A stretch of DNA of 64,000 bases from JAYPHU01 sp964611435 (lineage in GTDB: Bacteria; Pseudomonadota; Alphaproteobacteria; Rhodospirillales; UBA2165): NCBI GenBank assembly GCA_964611435.1, contig CAZSXT010000001.1:1-64000 (forward strand). Reading direction: 5' to 3'. Positions within the stretch are counted from its first letter, which is position 1; the number at the start of each line of letters is the position of its first letter. The translations under genes and the position numbers were made by a program. A model generated the notes under the pieces. That model was not told the DNA's origin, did no database searches, and worked only from the letters and a program-made list of their open reading frames with translations. This document shows, piece by piece, positions 26,087 through 34,392 of the stretch.

Positions 26087-26946
26087 GTTGGTTTGAAGAG
26101 ACGCTCTACGCCGAATGGCGGGATCAAGGCTATGCGCAACGTTTTCGGATTACCGATCTGGTTTATCAGGAAAAATCCGAACACCAGGATTTGGTAATCT
26201 TTGATACGCCGATGTTCGGCCGCGTGCTGGCGCTGGATGGTATCATCCAGACAACCGAAAAAGACGAATTTATCTACCATGAGATGATGGCTCATGTGCC
26301 GCTGTTCGGCCATGGCGCAGCCAAGCGGGTGTTGATCATCGGCGGTGGCGACGGTGGGGTCCTACGGGAGGTCTTGCGTCACAAAGGCGTGGATCTCGCC
26401 CGGATGGTGGAGATAGATCGTAGCGTTGTCGATCTTTGCCGGGAATACATGCCAAGTTTGAGCGCAGGCGCCTTTGATGAGCCCCGGTGTGATCTGGTCA
26501 TCGCCGATGGCTGCCAGTATGTGGCCGAGACCGATGACCGGTTCGACGTTATTATTATCGATTCCACCGATCCCCTGGGTCCGGGGGAGGTGCTGTTCAC
26601 GGAACAGTTTTATGCCGACTGCCGGCGCTGCATGACCGATGGCGGTGTTCTTGTTACGCAAAACGGCGTGCCGTTTACCCAGCCGGAAGAAGTGGTCAAT
26701 TCGGCCAAGCGTCTCGGCGCGGTATTCAAAGATGTTGGCTTCTACGCCACCGTGGTGCCGACCTATATTGGGGGGACCATGATGCTCGGCTGGGCCTCCG
26801 ATAATGCGGGGCTGAAATCAGTAAGCGTCGAGGAGTTGCAAAGACGTATCGATGCATCGGGACTCAAAACCCGATATTACTCGGCTGATATGCATAAGGC
26901 GGCGTTTAGCCTGCCGCCTTATGTCCAGGAATTGATGAAAGCCTGA
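26083..26946 (+). CDS. speE: Spermidine synthase
   Basis: This 287-residue aminopropyltransferase transfers aminopropyl from decarboxylated AdoMet to putrescine. Motifs visible are the substrate strand LALDGIIQTTEKDEFIYHEM, the nucleotide motif VLIIGGGDGGVLREVLRH, and the catalytic DSTDPLGPGE. It uses a TTG start overlapping the speD stop, giving a tight speDE pair. Confidence 0.95.
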   Translation: MSWFEETLYAEWRDQGYAQRFRITDLVYQEKSEHQDLVIFDTPMFGRVLALDGIIQTTEKDEFIYHEMMAHVPLFGHGAAKRVLIIGGGDGGVLREVLRHKGVDLARMVEIDRSVVDLCREYMPSLSAGAFDEPRCDLVIADGCQYVAETDDRFDVIIIDSTDPLGPGEVLFTEQFYADCRRCMTDGGVLVTQNGVPFTQPEEVVNSAKRLGAVFKDVGFYATVVPTYIGGTMMLGWASDNAGLKSVSVEELQRRIDASGLKTRYYSADMHKAAFSLPPYVQELMKA

Positions 26947-26963
26947 CTTTGGACCGAAGATCG

Positions 26964-27713
26964 TCACCCGGTGCCGAAGCTTTGGATTAGGCTGCCGACG
27001 ATCAGGAACCAGCCGTCCACCAAAACAAAGAATATGATCTTGAATGGCAGCGCGATGATAATCGGTGGCAGCATCATCATGCCCATCGACATCAGCACCG
27101 ACGCAACCACCATGTCGATGACCAGGAACGGGATGAATACCAGGAAACCTATTTCGAACGCCCGGCGCAACTCGCTGATCATGAAAGCCGGGATGAGCGC
27201 CTTTATCGGAATTTCCTCGGGCGACGCCACGGGGCCTTCCTTGGCGGCATCCAGAAATAGCTTAAGGTCCTGTTCCCGGACATATTTCCGCATGAACTCG
27301 TGGACCGGAGCGCTGGCTTTGGCGAATGCTTCTTTTTCGTCAATCTGGCTGTCGATGTAGGGGCGGATACCTTCGTCCCAGGACCGTTCCATGGTCGGCA
27401 TCATGATGAACATGGTCAAAAACAGCGCCAAGCTCATTAGCACTTGGTTGGGCGGGGTCTGCTGCGTACCCATGGCCGTCCGGAGGAATGACAGGACAAT
27501 CACGATCCGCGTGAAGGACGTCACCATCACCAGGATGGACGGCGCCAAACTGAGGACCGTGAGGAGTAGGAAGAGTTGAATGATCCGGCCGGTGGAAGAA
27601 GGACCGTCACCCAAATCCAAATTGAGGGATTGAGCGCCGGCAGGTGCGGTCAACGCCAGAAGTATGACAGCGCCGCCAAGGACAGCCCGGATGATCAGGG
27701 AAGATAAACGCAT
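26964..27713 (-). CDS. fliP: Flagellar type III export gate protein FliP
   Basis: This 249-residue FliP has a cleavable signal peptide (AVLGGAVILLALTAPAGA) and the highly conserved FTRIVIVLSFLRTAMGTQQT, PNQVLMSLALFLTMF and LVDGWFLIVGSLIQSF. It forms the export-gate core with FliQ and FliR, which are encoded together at 55.3-56.3 kb. It is the last gene of the minus-strand unit with fliO. Confidence 0.97.
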   Translation of the reverse strand: MRLSSLIIRAVLGGAVILLALTAPAGAQSLNLDLGDGPSSTGRIIQLFLLLTVLSLAPSILVMVTSFTRIVIVLSFLRTAMGTQQTPPNQVLMSLALFLTMFIMMPTMERSWDEGIRPYIDSQIDEKEAFAKASAPVHEFMRKYVREQDLKLFLDAAKEGPVASPEEIPIKALIPAFMISELRRAFEIGFLVFIPFLVIDMVVASVLMSMGMMMLPPIIIALPFKIIFFVLVDGWFLIVGSLIQSFGTG

Positions 27714-27721
27714 CAGGTCGG

Positions 27722-28078
27722 CTAGCTCACGGCTTTAAAAGGATTGACGATTTTGAAGGGCTCGCCTTGCGGTTTGCTTGAGTGGTTTTCCGCCGCGGGT
27801 ATGTCCGCCGCTTCCAGGTCACTCTCGATTACCTGTTCACCGGTGTTGCCGAGTAGCAGGAGATGTTCCTTATCATCCCGGCGGATCAGAATGACCCGGC
27901 GTTTTGGATCCAGGGGCATGGTCTCGACGATTGTCAGACGTTTGCCACGGCCCTTCACAATAGGCCCCCGATTGCCGAGCCCCGCCCGTTTGGCAAGAAG
28001 GGCGGCGGCGCCGATCAATCCGAGGACAAACAGCAGCGCGAATAAAAACTTCATGTAGCTGGCGAGATCTATTTCCAT
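27722..28078 (-). CDS. fliO: Flagellar export assembly protein FliO
   Basis: This 118-residue protein has one membrane helix (FLFALLFVLGLIGAAALLAK) and the FliO core KRLTIVETMPLDPKRRVILI, ending in a short cytoplasmic tail. FliO helps assemble the FliP ring. It lies 8 bp upstream of fliP. Confidence 0.9.
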   Translation of the reverse strand: MEIDLASYMKFLFALLFVLGLIGAAALLAKRAGLGNRGPIVKGRGKRLTIVETMPLDPKRRVILIRRDDKEHLLLLGNTGEQVIESDLEAADIPAAENHSSKPQGEPFKIVNPFKAVS

Positions 28079-28113
28079 GGGCTCTTCCTGCCGGGTACGG
28101 GGTGTTTGACGAA

Positions 28114-28389
28114 CTAGGCCTGGGCCTCGGTGAGTTCTTCCTGCCGGCGGGTCACATCGCCTTCGAGCAATTCCAATCCGGCGAGGATAATTTGCAGGGT
28201 GCGATTGAGCTGATCTTTGTCCACATTTTCCAAGCGGACCTCGTCGTCCGCGACCACGTCGAAAAAGTCGGTGACCTGCGCTTCCAGTGGCGTAAAGTCT
28301 ACAAAAGTACCTCCGGCCAGGGCGGCCCGGCTGCGTTGAATGTTGCTGACGATTTCGTCGGCGCGTGCTTGTAATCCGTAATCAGTCAT
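28114..28389 (-). CDS. Small helical protein of unknown function, fliO-fliP operon
   Basis: These 91 residues are mostly helical and acidic, with no cysteine and no membrane segment (for example LNRTLQIILAGLELLEGDVT). I do not recognise the family. The start overlaps the flhX-like stop by 4 nt and fliO follows after 35 bp, so it is co-translated with flagellar export genes. A small chaperone role is a guess. Confidence 0.6.
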   Translation of the reverse strand: MTDYGLQARADEIVSNIQRSRAALAGGTFVDFTPLEAQVTDFFDVVADDEVRLENVDKDQLNRTLQIILAGLELLEGDVTRRQEELTEAQA

Positions 28390-28772
28390 TCTGCTGACTC
28401 CTCCGGTTCTTCTAGGTTAATGAGGCCTGCATTGGCCCGGTACACGTACGAGAGTATCTCCGCGACAGCGGCGAAGGCCTCGATGGGGATTTCGCTGTCC
28501 ACGTCGATGGCCGAGAGAACTTCGACCAAGTCCGCGTCTTCCCGGACCTTGATGTCGTTTGCCCAAGCAATCTGGAGAATTTGTTCGGCGAAGGCGCCTC
28601 TGCCGCTAGCGAGGACACGCGGGCGCGCGCCACTCTTGGACTCGTCGCGGAGCGCAACGGCCTTGGCTTGGACGTTTCCGTCTTCGTTATCGGCTGAGAT
28701 TTCAGGATCGACGCCGGCCACGATATCGACACGGGCGCCATCCTCGTTCTTTGACTCCGCCAAGTCATTCAC
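28386..28772 (-). CDS. FlhB C-terminal-domain-like protein (FlhX)
   Basis: About 128 residues match the cytoplasmic C-terminal half of FlhB, with AVALRDESKSGARPRVLASG, FAEQILQIAWANDIKVREDA and AAVAEILSYVYRAN. The FlhB membrane domain and the autocleaving NPTH motif are absent. Stand-alone FlhB_C proteins (FlhX) can partly replace cleaved FlhB_C. The start is uncertain: GTG at 28772 is preferred because the perfect CtrA box at 28823-28838 would place the transcript start downstream of the in-frame TTG at 28820. Confidence 0.75.
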   Translation of the reverse strand: MNDLAESKNEDGARVDIVAGVDPEISADNEDGNVQAKAVALRDESKSGARPRVLASGRGAFAEQILQIAWANDIKVREDADLVEVLSAIDVDSEIPIEAFAAVAEILSYVYRANAGLINLEEPEESAE

Positions 28773-28822
28773 CACCAAATTTTTAATCGTTTTGTTGTTG
28801 CGAGGATTGTGCGCCAACAAGT

Positions 28823-28838
28823 TTAAGATCGTCTTAAC
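28823..28838. promoter_or_regulatory. CtrA box between flhX-like operon and CmcJ-like gene
   Basis: TTAAGATCGTCTTAAC is a perfect match to the CtrA consensus TTAA-N7-TTAAC. It lies about 50 nt upstream of the preferred flhX-like start and 82 nt upstream of the divergent oxygenase gene. Regulation by the CckA-CtrA pathway is inferred; cckA is in this window. Confidence 0.7.
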
Positions 28839-28919
28839 TTGGCGAGGTTGCGGATGACTCTGAGTAGGGTAATATCGGGCAAATTTGACAATATTCAGGA
28901 CTCGAAAGGAATCCGAGCC

Positions 28920-29756
28920 GTGGACCAGACCGTTGCCTCAACCGACTTGCCCGAATCGATTATCGCCCCGCTGACCTATTCCGTTGATACCGGCGAAAAA
29001 CCGGTCAACGAGACCATGGAGAAGGGGAACCTCGACCGGAAGTACACCGGTGTGTTCGAGACCCACGACATGACCGTCATTAACGGCCGACCGTTCCGGG
29101 ATACTTATTCCCTGGAAACCCATGGGTTCGAATTCGTCGATCATCACACAAAGATGAAGAGCTTCTACGACGAGGAAGAGGTGCGGAACGTCTACTACAA
29201 AGAGGCGGAGCAGCTAATCAAGGATGTCTCCGGCGCGGCGCGGGTGGTGATCTTTGATCACACGGTGCGCCACGGGAACCAGGACGACCGGGAAAAGAAA
29301 CTCCTCCGGGAGCCCGTGCACCGGGTGCACAACGACTATACCGAATGGTCCGGCCCGCAGCGGGTCCGGGATATTTTGCCGGACGAGGCCGAAGAACTGC
29401 TGAAGAAGCGGGTGGCCGTGATTCAAATCTGGCGGGCCATCAATACGCCGATCGAATCCGATCCTTTGGCGATCTGCGAGGCTGCAAGCTTGGCGCCGGC
29501 TGATCTTATCGCCTCTGAACGCCGGTATCCGGATAGAGTGGGAGAGACCTACCAAATTTCCCACAACCCCGATCACAAATGGATCTACTTTCCGCGAATG
29601 ACCCGGGATGAGGCGCTGGTGTTCAAAGTCTATGATTCCATGAAGGACGGCCGGGCGCGGTTCACGGCGCACACCTCGTTCCCGGATCCAACTTCGCCGG
29701 CCGATGCGCTGCCTCGGGAAAGCATCGAAATTCGCACCCTGGCGTTCTTCGACTAA
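28920..29756 (+). CDS. CmcJ/NvfI-family oxygenase-like protein
   Basis: This 278-residue protein matches the CmcJ/NvfI family (putative 2-oxoglutarate/Fe-dependent hydroxylases or methyltransferase partners; reaction here unknown). Recognisable segments are ARVVIFDHTVRHGNQDD, EPVHRVHNDYTEWSGPQRV, VAVIQIWRAINTPIESDPLA, and the Arg-rich end SIEIRTLAFFD. HNDYT and the downstream His are candidate metal ligands. The GTG at 28920 is chosen because AAGGA lies 9 nt upstream; longer in-frame starts at 28839 and 28854 lack this and overlap the CtrA box region. Confidence 0.75.
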   Translation: MDQTVASTDLPESIIAPLTYSVDTGEKPVNETMEKGNLDRKYTGVFETHDMTVINGRPFRDTYSLETHGFEFVDHHTKMKSFYDEEEVRNVYYKEAEQLIKDVSGAARVVIFDHTVRHGNQDDREKKLLREPVHRVHNDYTEWSGPQRVRDILPDEAEELLKKRVAVIQIWRAINTPIESDPLAICEAASLAPADLIASERRYPDRVGETYQISHNPDHKWIYFPRMTRDEALVFKVYDSMKDGRARFTAHTSFPDPTSPADALPRESIEIRTLAFFD

Positions 29757-29763
29757 TCGCCGG

Positions 29764-30201
29764 TCAGACCCCGACGGTTCCGGAGTCGCCGGCGCTTTGC
29801 CGGTATTGCGTGGCGATCCGCTCCGCGCGCGCGCCCACTTGTCGGGCCCACCGGCTGTCCAGAGCTTCATCGGCGGCACGGCTGTAATCTCCGTTCTGCA
29901 AGGCCTGCAGCATGTTTCTAAAACCGGATAGTCGAGGCCAGCCCAAGTTGAAGCACATATTGGCGAGGCCCCGCTGGGCAAGCTCCGGCAAGTCTGTCCA
30001 CCACGGCGCGTTTCGGTTTAGCTCCGCCTCGACCATCCGAATGTCGTTGGCGAGCATGTAGTCGGCCTCGTCGTCGCTGATGCCCCGGTCGTCCAGATTT
30101 CTACCGATGCCGATTGTCAATTTTCCAACGGTGTCGGTGTAGGGTTTCAGCCTCACACCTTCGTCCAACCGCAATTCCTGCGTCAATTCGTCGATATCCA
30201 T
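29764..30201 (-). CDS. Glycoside hydrolase family 24 lysozyme
   Basis: This 145-residue protein resembles T4 lysozyme. It has the catalytic triad arrangement Glu14, Asp23, Thr29 (LDEGVRLKPYTDTVGKLTIG), then NMCFNLGWPRLSGFRNML and the C-terminal SRWARQVGARAERIATQYR. It should cleave peptidoglycan between MurNAc and GlcNAc. There is no signal peptide and no holin, spanin or phage gene nearby, so export is unexplained. It could be a domesticated phage gene; flgJ here lacks a hydrolase domain. Confidence 0.85.
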   Translation of the reverse strand: MDIDELTQELRLDEGVRLKPYTDTVGKLTIGIGRNLDDRGISDDEADYMLANDIRMVEAELNRNAPWWTDLPELAQRGLANMCFNLGWPRLSGFRNMLQALQNGDYSRAADEALDSRWARQVGARAERIATQYRQSAGDSGTVGV

Positions 30202-30336
30202 TTACCAGTTTCCTTTGGGGCCACTATCCCAGTTTAGAAGGGCCTACACGTATTGTTAATTGTATCCAATTTAAACTTCAACGAAAGGCTAGTGGACGCC
30301 GACCGGTAAGTCTGATCATATCCGGGTGAACGAGCG

Positions 30337-30807
30337 ATGCATTTTTCGAGGATGCCGCTCGTGGATCAAGCCACACGCAGACGTTTCATCAAGGTTATCG
30401 CTGGCGGGCTGAAAACCTATTTGCCCCGTTTCGGCGGCGGCGAGCTGGACGAGGTGCGTCTGCAGCGCTTGTCCGAGGCCATCTGGCATCAGATCGAATA
30501 CGCCAGCGGCGGCCTGGCTGAGTATCGCACCCGTCACCCCTACGCCATTGAAACCCTGAAAGACGTTATCCGGGGGCGTCATCGGATCGGGCTTAAGTGC
30601 AAGTCCTGCGGTCACAAAGGGAGTTTGACCGGGGAGCAAATCGTCCGGCGCACGCGGCTTACCGAAGATCATCATGTTCTCTATCTCAGCCGGGAGCTGA
30701 AATTCCCCTGTTCCGCCTGCGGGCGGCGTGGCGACGTCGATATCTCTATACCGGAGGGCTACGGACAGGAAAATTATAGCGATTCTAATACTTTAACTCG
30801 CTGTTAA
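30337..30807 (+). CDS. Zinc-ribbon protein of unknown function
   Basis: This 156-residue protein has a helical N-terminal half (RRRFIKVIAGGLKTYLPRFG) and a C-terminal zinc ribbon made of two CxxCG knuckles (CKSCGHKG about residue 88 and CSACGRRG about residue 126). I do not recognise a family. The ATG could be residue 1 or the Met six codons later. A nucleic-acid or protein-binding role is inferred only from the ribbon. Confidence 0.55.
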   Translation: MHFSRMPLVDQATRRRFIKVIAGGLKTYLPRFGGGELDEVRLQRLSEAIWHQIEYASGGLAEYRTRHPYAIETLKDVIRGRHRIGLKCKSCGHKGSLTGEQIVRRTRLTEDHHVLYLSRELKFPCSACGRRGDVDISIPEGYGQENYSDSNTLTRC

Positions 30808-30986
30808 TACATTCAGCTTTAAAAAGACTCCAATAATTCCGAAACCGCCATGGGTGGGCGCGCGGAAAGTGCGCAAATCGGCAGGACGCGGCGGCGTACC
30901 GGCCAAAACCCACCAGCGGACAATCTCGGGCGTGAAAATTCGACCAATAACCAACGACTCAAGAATTGAGTACGGAGCGACGAATT

Positions 30987-31868
30987 ATGCCTGGGATCAA
31001 GACCAAAGCGCTTTTGGCCGGAACGGCCATCATCGCCGGATACACTTTCATTTCCACAACGGGCCCGGTTGAAGCTCAAGCCGCAGCGTGCCCGGCTTTG
31101 CCCAATGTTGCTTGGTGGAAAACCAGCCACGACAAGATCGTGCGATATGTGGACTCCCGCTATCACGGGGAGTGGGACACCTACATCAAGAAATGGATCA
31201 ACTATCGCACCCAGATGAGCGACATTCTGGAGCGGAACGGTACGGCCATCGTGAAATCGCGGGGCATCCGCCTGAAAGGCGACGAGCTGAAGAAGCACAT
31301 CCGCGATGTGGATGAACGCATCCGCGTGACCGAATGCCTGAAACAGCGGCACGGCGGCCGGATGGCGTTCAATGGGCCGGATGATGATGTGGCGCCGCAG
31401 GGAGTCGCCGGCAGCCTGACCGGCCTGTTCAATGCGGCCAAACGGCAGGCGCGGGCGTTCGGCAATTTAGGTGCGGATGCCGGCGCCGGCGAAACCATGA
31501 AGGCGTCATATTCTGCTGGGAACGGCCCGGTCGATGATCCGACCCCATCGAAACAGGATACCATCAGCGCGGTCAGCGGTAAGGCGCTGGATGTTGAAAT
31601 CAGCGCCACCTGCGACGGCGCGACACCGGTTTTTCAAATCACCAATGTGGGTGATAAATGGCCTCGTTTGGCGGCGATCAACATCTATCGGACTGACGGC
31701 AAGGCCATGGTGAGCAAGCGCCGGATGCGCCTCGACAGTTCTCAGCAGGCGACCTTCCGCATGCGCAAGCGTGGGCAGGCGCTGGCCGGTGAAATCGGCA
31801 TGTGGATCGATCCATCCTGGACCCGCCGCGGCTTCAAATACGATTCAAAAATTATCTGCAGCTCCTAG
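30987..31868 (+). CDS. Exported protein with an N-terminal CP-WW domain
   Basis: This 293-residue protein (from MPGIKTKALLAG) has a signal peptide ending near VEAQA. A domain at about residues 35-118 is bounded by Cys35 and Cys117 (CPALPNVAWW ... TECLK). This domain is clearly related to the one in the diheme cytochrome at 46.4 kb. The rest is a low-complexity linker and a C-terminal beta-rich domain (about 195-293) with ATCDGATPVFQITNVGDKWP. Function unknown; location periplasmic or extracellular. An in-frame start at 30966 is less likely because it spoils the signal peptide. Confidence 0.65.
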   Translation: MPGIKTKALLAGTAIIAGYTFISTTGPVEAQAAACPALPNVAWWKTSHDKIVRYVDSRYHGEWDTYIKKWINYRTQMSDILERNGTAIVKSRGIRLKGDELKKHIRDVDERIRVTECLKQRHGGRMAFNGPDDDVAPQGVAGSLTGLFNAAKRQARAFGNLGADAGAGETMKASYSAGNGPVDDPTPSKQDTISAVSGKALDVEISATCDGATPVFQITNVGDKWPRLAAINIYRTDGKAMVSKRRMRLDSSQQATFRMRKRGQALAGEIGMWIDPSWTRRGFKYDSKIICSS

Positions 31869-31893
31869 TTCACCAGGGCTATTAGCGCGGAGG

Positions 31894-31924
31894 AAGGCCC
31901 CGTCCAGAATGGACGGGGCCTTTT
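31894..31924 (+). terminator. Intrinsic terminator after the exported CP-WW protein
   Basis: AAGGCCCCGTCC and GGACGGGGCCTT form a 12-bp stem with an AGAAT loop, followed by TTTT. It begins 26 nt after the stop at 31868. Confidence 0.9.
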
Positions 31925-32009
31925 AATCTTCAGCTCGACGCTTTAAACTAAAGCTTCACAAAACGCGACGCCCGAAGGGGGTTTCGCCACCAACGGAGCC
32001 CAAAAAAGT

Positions 32010-33419
32010 ATGTTTTTCGATGAGATGAGAGCGGTGGATGGCAGCCCGCGTGAGTCTTATCGGAATATCGACACCTGGCTCGCTAACACGAATGCCGAAC
32101 AGCTCGAAATCAAGCGCAAGCAGACGGAAATCCTGTTCCGGCGCATCGGGATTACCTTTGCCGTTTATGGCGAGGGCGGCGACCCCGAACGGCTGATTCC
32201 GTTTGATATTATCCCTCGCATTATCACGGCCGCTGAATGGGCGCTGCTGGAAAAGGGGTTGGCGCAAAGGGTTAATGCGCTAAACCGCTATGTCGCCGAC
32301 ATCTATGGTCCTCAGGAAATCCTAAAGGCCGGCATCATCCCCGAGGACGAGGTGCTGCTGAACGAAGGCTATATGCCGGAAGTGCAGGGCGTCCTCCCGG
32401 CCAACGGCATTTACAGCCATATCAGCGGGGTTGATCTGGTTCGGGTCGATGAGAACGAATTCTATGTTCTTGAAGATAATCTTCGGACCCCATCGGGTGT
32501 GTCCTACGTTCTGGAAAACCGCGAAGTCATGATGCGGCTGTTCCCCGAATTATTCGCCAGCCACCGCATCGCGCCGGTGGAAAACTATCCGGACTATCTC
32601 TTGTCCACGCTGATCGAATCTGCACCGGTCAACTGCCCGGGCGACCCGCAAGTTGCCGTGATGACGCCGGGCCGGTTTAATAGCGCCTATTTCGAACACT
32701 CTTTCCTGGCAGACAAAATGGGCGTGCCCCTGGTCGAGGGGCTGGATCTGTTTATCGAGGAAGATGTCGTCTACATGCGGACGACGACGGGGCCTCAACG
32801 GCTCGACGTCATCTACCGGCGGCTCGACGACGCCTTCATGGATCCATTGGAGCTGCGCGCCGATTCGACATTGGGCGTCCCCGGTATTCTCAATGCCTAT
32901 CGGGCGGGCAACGTCACCCTGGCCAATGCGGTGGGGGCCGGGATCGGTGACGATAAGGCAATTTATACCTACGTCCCCGAGATGATTAACTTTTATATGG
33001 GCGAGAAGCCGATCTTGAATAACGTGCCGACCTGGCGCTGTAACCAGGCAGACGATCTCAAATATGTCTTGGATCACCTCGAAGAAGTGGTGGTGAAGGA
33101 AGTGCATGGCTCCGGCGGCTACGGGATGTTGGTCGGGCCCAGCTCCACCAAGGCGGAGCGGGAGAAATTCGCCGCGTTGCTTAAGGAAGCGCCAGCCAAA
33201 TATATCGCCCAGCCGACAGTGTCTCTCAGCACCTGTCCGACCTTCGTCAATGAAGGGGTGGCGCCCCGGCATGTGGATTTCCGCCCCTTTGTTCTCTCCG
33301 GCAAACAAATCCGAATTTTTAAGGGTGGTCTCACCCGCGTCGCGCTCAACGAGGGCTCCTTAGTGGTGAACTCCAGCCAGGGTGGCGGCACCAAGGACAC
33401 CTGGGTGTTGGAAGGCTAG
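32010..33419 (+). CDS. Circularly permuted ATP-grasp protein (Anbu operon)
   Basis: This 469-residue protein matches the CP_ATPgrasp family (DUF404/407 type). Characteristic are RVDENEFYVLEDNLRTPSGV, VVKEVHGSGGYGMLVGPSS and RHVDFRPFVLSGKQIRIFKG. These proteins are predicted to ligate amino acids or peptides. It is the first of four genes ending with the Anbu peptidase, an association known in several bacteria. A peptide-tagging or peptide-synthesis role is proposed for the family and not shown here. Confidence 0.9.
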   Translation: MFFDEMRAVDGSPRESYRNIDTWLANTNAEQLEIKRKQTEILFRRIGITFAVYGEGGDPERLIPFDIIPRIITAAEWALLEKGLAQRVNALNRYVADIYGPQEILKAGIIPEDEVLLNEGYMPEVQGVLPANGIYSHISGVDLVRVDENEFYVLEDNLRTPSGVSYVLENREVMMRLFPELFASHRIAPVENYPDYLLSTLIESAPVNCPGDPQVAVMTPGRFNSAYFEHSFLADKMGVPLVEGLDLFIEEDVVYMRTTTGPQRLDVIYRRLDDAFMDPLELRADSTLGVPGILNAYRAGNVTLANAVGAGIGDDKAIYTYVPEMINFYMGEKPILNNVPTWRCNQADDLKYVLDHLEEVVVKEVHGSGGYGMLVGPSSTKAEREKFAALLKEAPAKYIAQPTVSLSTCPTFVNEGVAPRHVDFRPFVLSGKQIRIFKGGLTRVALNEGSLVVNSSQGGGTKDTWVLEG

Positions 33420-33423
33420 GACC

Positions 33424-34380
33424 ATGACCATGCTCAGCCGCACCGCCGACAGTCTTTATTGGCTCTGTCGCTATGTGGAGCGGGCGGAAAACATGGCCCG
33501 CGCATTACAAGTGGGCGACCGTATGGCGCTGATGCCCGACATCGAAGGCCGGGACCCCGCCGCCGAGTGGCGTTCCGCGGTGGTGATCTCCGGTACGGAG
33601 AATCTCTACGAACAAACCTATCAAGACTTTGATGCCAAGAAGGTTATCCGTTTTATGGCGCGCGATGAAAACAATCCTTCCAGTATCTTTTTCTGCATCA
33701 AGTCCGCGCGGGAAAATGCGCGGGCGGTTCGAAACGCGATTACCTCGGAAATGTGGGAGTGTCTGAACTCCACTTGGTTGGAATTTGACCAACATTGGTC
33801 TGAGTACGAAGGCGGCGGTGATCTGCTGCATTTTCTGGATTGGGTGAAAAGCCGGTCACAGTATTTCCTTGGCGCCAAGATGGGGACCATGTTCCGGGAT
33901 GACGCGTATGCTTTTGCGCGCATGGGCACCTATATCGAGCGGGCGGACAACACCGCGCGCATCCTGGATGTTAAATACCATGTTTTGCTGCCGGAAGACG
34001 AAGAAGTGGGCGGCAGTGTCGACTATCTGCAATGGACGACGATCCTGCGGGCGACAGAGGCGCTCGGCAATTACCACTGGCTCTATAATGAGACGCCCCA
34101 GCCTCTTAAGATTGTTGAGCTGTTGATATTGCGGGAGAGAATGCCCCGATCTTTGTTGGGGTGTGTTAGTGCGGTCAACGAGTTCATGGAGAAATTGGCC
34201 GAAATTTACAGCGCCCGGACCGAGGCGCACCGCTTGGTCGGTAATCTCTATTCCGATCTTCGCTTTGCCAATGCGGAGGATATCTTTCAGTCCAGTCTCC
34301 ACGAATACCTGGTGGATTTCATTCGCCGCAATAATAATTTGGGCGAGGAAATCACCCGGCAATATCTTTTCCACGGATAG
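33424..34380 (+). CDS. Alpha-E domain protein (Anbu operon)
   Basis: This 318-residue helical protein matches the alpha-E family (DUF403), with MLSRTADSLYWLCRYVERAE, ENARAVRNAITSEMWECLN and FARMGTYIERADNTARILDV. The ATG at 33424 sits 4 nt after the ATP-grasp stop, with GGAAGG just upstream. Alpha-E proteins occur with ATP-grasp and transglutaminase partners; their biochemical role is unknown. Confidence 0.9.
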   Translation: MTMLSRTADSLYWLCRYVERAENMARALQVGDRMALMPDIEGRDPAAEWRSAVVISGTENLYEQTYQDFDAKKVIRFMARDENNPSSIFFCIKSARENARAVRNAITSEMWECLNSTWLEFDQHWSEYEGGGDLLHFLDWVKSRSQYFLGAKMGTMFRDDAYAFARMGTYIERADNTARILDVKYHVLLPEDEEVGGSVDYLQWTTILRATEALGNYHWLYNETPQPLKIVELLILRERMPRSLLGCVSAVNEFMEKLAEIYSARTEAHRLVGNLYSDLRFANAEDIFQSSLHEYLVDFIRRNNNLGEEITRQYLFHG

Positions 34381-34392
34381 GGTGCCGGCGCT

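Noticed and set aside
29764..30201. GH24 lysozyme as a sign of a prophage
   Set aside because: No holin, spanin, structural, integrase or attachment-site sequence is visible nearby. Neighbours are ordinary chromosomal genes.
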